A stretch of 64,000 nt of DNA from NORP110 sp051251595 (lineage in GTDB: Bacteria; Pseudomonadota; Alphaproteobacteria; Rhodobacterales; Rhodobacteraceae): positions 1 to 64,000 of the forward strand of contig JBPOFA010000009.1 in assembly GCA_051251595.1 (NCBI GenBank), in the 5' to 3' direction. The notes under the pieces were generated by a model. The model searched no databases, was not told where the DNA came from, and worked only from the letters and a program-made list of their open reading frames with translations. The position numbers were made by a program, and so were the translations under genes. Positions 61,766 to 64,000 of the stretch are shown here, one piece after another. Every line of letters starts with the position of its first letter. Positions within the stretch are counted from its first letter, which is position 1.

Positions 61766-62834
61766 TCCCCTGCCCGTCGGCGCGACAATTGGCATTTTGG
61801 GCGGCGGTCAGCTGGGGCGGATGCTGTCAGTTGCGGCGTCCCGTCTTGGACTAAAGACGCACATATTTGAACCCGGCGCAAACCCACCTGCGGGCGATGT
61901 CGCCGCACAGGTGACAACGGCCAGTTACGAAGACGTGGACGCGTTGACGGCTTTTGCCAAATCGGTCGACGTCATCACCTACGAGTTCGAAAACATTCCC
62001 ACCTCTGCGCTGGATGTTCTTGAACAGCACGCCCCCGTCCACCCAAACCGCGATGCCCTGCGCATCAGCCAGGATCGAAAAACCGAAAAAGAGTTTTTGC
62101 AATCCCTTGGCCTGAAAACCGCCCCCTTCGCGACGGTCGACACTCTTGACGATCTGACGACCGCAGTTGGCGAGATTGGCGTTCCGTCGATCCTCAAGAC
62201 CCGCCGACTGGGATATGACGGCAAGGGGCAGGTTCGGTTGAAATCACCCGACGACATTGCCCCGGCTATTGAAAGCGTTGCCGGCGCGGCTTGCGTGCTG
62301 GAAGGCTTTGTAGACTTCACGCATGAGGTCTCTGTCATCGGGGCGCGTGGCGCAGATGGTCAGGTGGCCTGTTTCGACCCCGGTGAAAACGTCCACCGCG
62401 ACGGTATCCTTCACACCACCACATTGCCCGCGAACCTGTCCGCCAGCCAACGCATGGATGCGGTGCTGATGGCGGCCAACATCCTGAACGCATTAAATTA
62501 TGTTGGTGTGCTGGGGGTAGAGCTGTTCGTGACGCCCCGGGGCCTCATCGTGAATGAGATCGCGCCGCGGGTTCATAACTCTGGCCATTGGACGCAAAAC
62601 GGCTGCGCCATTGACCAGTTCGAACAACACATTCGTGCGGTCGCCGGATGGCCGCTTGGCGACGGGCAGCGGCATTCAAATGTCGAAATGCTGAACCTGA
62701 TTGGCGATGACGTGGATAAGATCCCCGAGATGGCCAAAAAAGGCGCGGTAGCCATCCATCTTTACGGAAAGGCCGATGTGAAACCCGGCCGCAAGATGGG
62801 CCACGTCAACCGCATCCTTGGCCCGGCAAGTTGA
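61758..62834 (+). CDS. purK: N5-CAIR synthetase (PurK)
   Basis: 358-aa ATP-grasp enzyme. IGILGGGQLGRMLSVAA at the N-terminus, LKTRRLGYDGKGQ and the metal site NEIAPRVHNSGHWT. Uses bicarbonate and ATP on AIR. Start at 61758 inside the end of purE; another ATG lies four codons earlier. Confidence 0.97.
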   Translation: MNNPLPVGATIGILGGGQLGRMLSVAASRLGLKTHIFEPGANPPAGDVAAQVTTASYEDVDALTAFAKSVDVITYEFENIPTSALDVLEQHAPVHPNRDALRISQDRKTEKEFLQSLGLKTAPFATVDTLDDLTTAVGEIGVPSILKTRRLGYDGKGQVRLKSPDDIAPAIESVAGAACVLEGFVDFTHEVSVIGARGADGQVACFDPGENVHRDGILHTTTLPANLSASQRMDAVLMAANILNALNYVGVLGVELFVTPRGLIVNEIAPRVHNSGHWTQNGCAIDQFEQHIRAVAGWPLGDGQRHSNVEMLNLIGDDVDKIPEMAKKGAVAIHLYGKADVKPGRKMGHVNRILGPAS

Positions 62835-62839
62835 ACCGA

Positions 62840-63565
62840 TCAGCGCCAAAAGGCTGATGACAGGACCTCATTCAACTTCAGGTCCGGATCAAAATGCCCT
62901 GTTTCCAGGAACAGTTTGACCTGCGCGATCACCAATGGGCTGACCATCATAAACGTGTGCGTCACAGGCATGACGATATGATCCTTCATGCCCGCAAGTC
63001 GCGTGCTGTTGACAGACACCTTGCCGTCATTCGCGCCCTCTAGATAACTGGAATAGAACGGGTTCATGGATTTGCTGCCAGCGATCACGCCCAGCTCAAA
63101 TCGTGGCGCCCCCAGCTTGTTGGGCAGGCTGTCTTCGCCCGTGCCCAGCTGCAATCCGGCCGGACCGTTGAACCATTCAAACGCTTCAATCCCGGCAAAC
63201 GCATCCACCAGCTCTGATCCCTGATTGGGAGGCCCAAGCATGACGACACGACCCAGATTCTTAGGGCGGTTTTCTTCCAGCCAGGCGCGGACCAATATTC
63301 CCCCCATAGAATGCGTGACAAAGTGAACCTTTTGATCCCCGCATTCCGCAACATTTTGTCCGATCAGCGCGACCAGATCATTAACGGGTTGTTTTGTCGA
63401 AGGGTAGCCTTTGTTGACCACCTTGTAGCCCGCATATTCCAAGGCTTCCTGCAACAACAACATCGAAGCCTCGGACCGGGCCAGCCCGTGTAAAAGGACC
63501 ACGCATTCCGCTTTTGCCAAATTTGGGACGACCATAATTAATATTAACAATACCAGTTTCCGCAT
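62840..63565 (-). CDS. secreted lipase-like alpha/beta hydrolase
   Basis: 241 aa. Signal peptide MRKLVLLILIMVVPNLAKA, oxyanion loop VVLLHGLAR, nucleophile Ser in VTHSMGGILV, and a C-terminal His (VTHTFMM). Looks like an exported esterase or lipase; acid residue not certain. Start at 63565 gives the signal peptide. It converges with purK after five bases. Confidence 0.85.
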   Translation of the reverse strand: MRKLVLLILIMVVPNLAKAECVVLLHGLARSEASMLLLQEALEYAGYKVVNKGYPSTKQPVNDLVALIGQNVAECGDQKVHFVTHSMGGILVRAWLEENRPKNLGRVVMLGPPNQGSELVDAFAGIEAFEWFNGPAGLQLGTGEDSLPNKLGAPRFELGVIAGSKSMNPFYSSYLEGANDGKVSVNSTRLAGMKDHIVMPVTHTFMMVSPLVIAQVKLFLETGHFDPDLKLNEVLSSAFWR

Positions 63566-63642
63566 GCGGAATACATATGAAGACCGTTTGAAAAAATCCA
63601 GTGACCCTTGATTGTGACGCAGCGTAGGTTCATTGCTGAGGG

Positions 63643-64000
63643 ATGAAGTACCGCTTTCCCCGACTCGCTGCCCGCGCAATCATTCTGGACGACGCCCGGC
63701 TTTTGCTGGTCAATGCCTACGCGCCGTCGCGGGGCTCTGATTTGTGGTGCGCGCCGGGGGGTGGTGTTGATGTCGGGCGCTCTATCCCAGAAAATCTTGT
63801 GCGCGAAGTTTATGAGGAAACTGGCCTGACCATTTCCGTCGGCCCGATGGCGCTGGTCAATGAATTCCACAGCCCAAAAACCGGGTTTCATCAGGTTGAT
63901 CTCTATTTCAGATGCGAGATTGCCAAGGGTGATCTGGACCCCGAATGGGTTGATCCAGAGGGCATCGTCACGCAACGCCGGTTCTTTTCCCGGGACGAAC
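63643..64000 (+). CDS. NUDIX hydrolase, cut by the window end
   Basis: The first 119 codons of a NUDIX protein; the stop lies beyond base 64000. The NUDIX box runs GGGVDVGRSIPENLV followed by REVYEETGL. The canonical first Glu (G-x5-E) is Arg here, while the catalytic REUxEExGU part is intact. Substrate unknown. ATG at 63643 follows GAGGG with almost no spacing, so translation may be inefficient or the start slightly different. Confidence 0.85.
   Translation, partial: MKYRFPRLAARAIILDDARLLLVNAYAPSRGSDLWCAPGGGVDVGRSIPENLVREVYEETGLTISVGPMALVNEFHSPKTGFHQVDLYFRCEIAKGDLDPEWVDPEGIVTQRRFFSRDE

Overview
The window comes from an alphaproteobacterium of the Rhodobacterales (Roseobacter-type). The evidence is the gene set and protein styles: DUF1150 beside an Hsp20, DUF1467 beside methylmalonyl-CoA epimerase, DUF6455, a fused Sat/CysC, lgt-midA-pgeF with divergent ubiK, and moderately GC-rich chromosomal genes. 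No rRNA or CRISPR array was seen; one tRNA is present. No database search was possible, so family names rest on recognised motifs.

Region 1 (456-7556) is a 7.1-kb integrative element in the 3' end of a tRNA-Ser(GCU) gene. A 21-bp copy of the tRNA 3' end at 456-476 matches the intact gene at 7536-7556, and a tyrosine integrase lies next to the tRNA. Cargo: a three-gene overlapping operon (Xre-type regulator, DUF4258-like small protein, unknown 169-aa protein), a serine recombinase with repeats upstream, a HEPN-like protein, and a ParB-like protein with a duplicated repeat block upstream. This is the best place to look for an undescribed system.

Region 2 (7.8-19.6 kb) is chromosomal: ychF, trpA, a DMT exporter, a GNAT protein, a His/Met-rich periplasmic protein, thiopurine methyltransferase, a translationally coupled rimB-rimK-AstE-like operon, an FMN alpha-hydroxy-acid dehydrogenase, an MFS transporter and a class III aminotransferase.

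Region 3 (19.6-28.5 kb) is a patchwork: a DUF1629-type immunity-like gene, two small membrane proteins divergent from an HxlR regulator, a truncated thioredoxin, a TetR gene behind a palindrome, a second TetR divergent from an SDR with two well-placed operators, rimO, a lone RiboL-PSP-type HEPN gene, and a tandem repeat of about 131 bp.

Region 4 (28.5-50.6 kb) holds dgkA, DUF167, nitroreductase, EI24, mce, a stand-alone receiver, two mini-pilin-like genes (one only 39 aa), aspS, cfa, a GT87 protein, carB, an outer-membrane barrel, a sulfotransferase, a GT61 with a degenerate methyltransferase-like tail, a DUF4198/HupE metal-related pair with overlapping divergent start codons, tdk and the ybjN-proC-csaA cluster.

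Region 5 (50.6-64 kb) holds ubiK, lgt-midA-pgeF, a small conserved-looking protein with a strong terminator, a Hint-domain protein, an Lrp regulator divergent from trxB, a RES-domain gene, sat/cysC, cytochrome b561, DUF1150-hsp20 behind a heat-shock (RpoH) promoter, ydcH, purE-purK, a lipase-like hydrolase, and a NUDIX gene cut by the window end.
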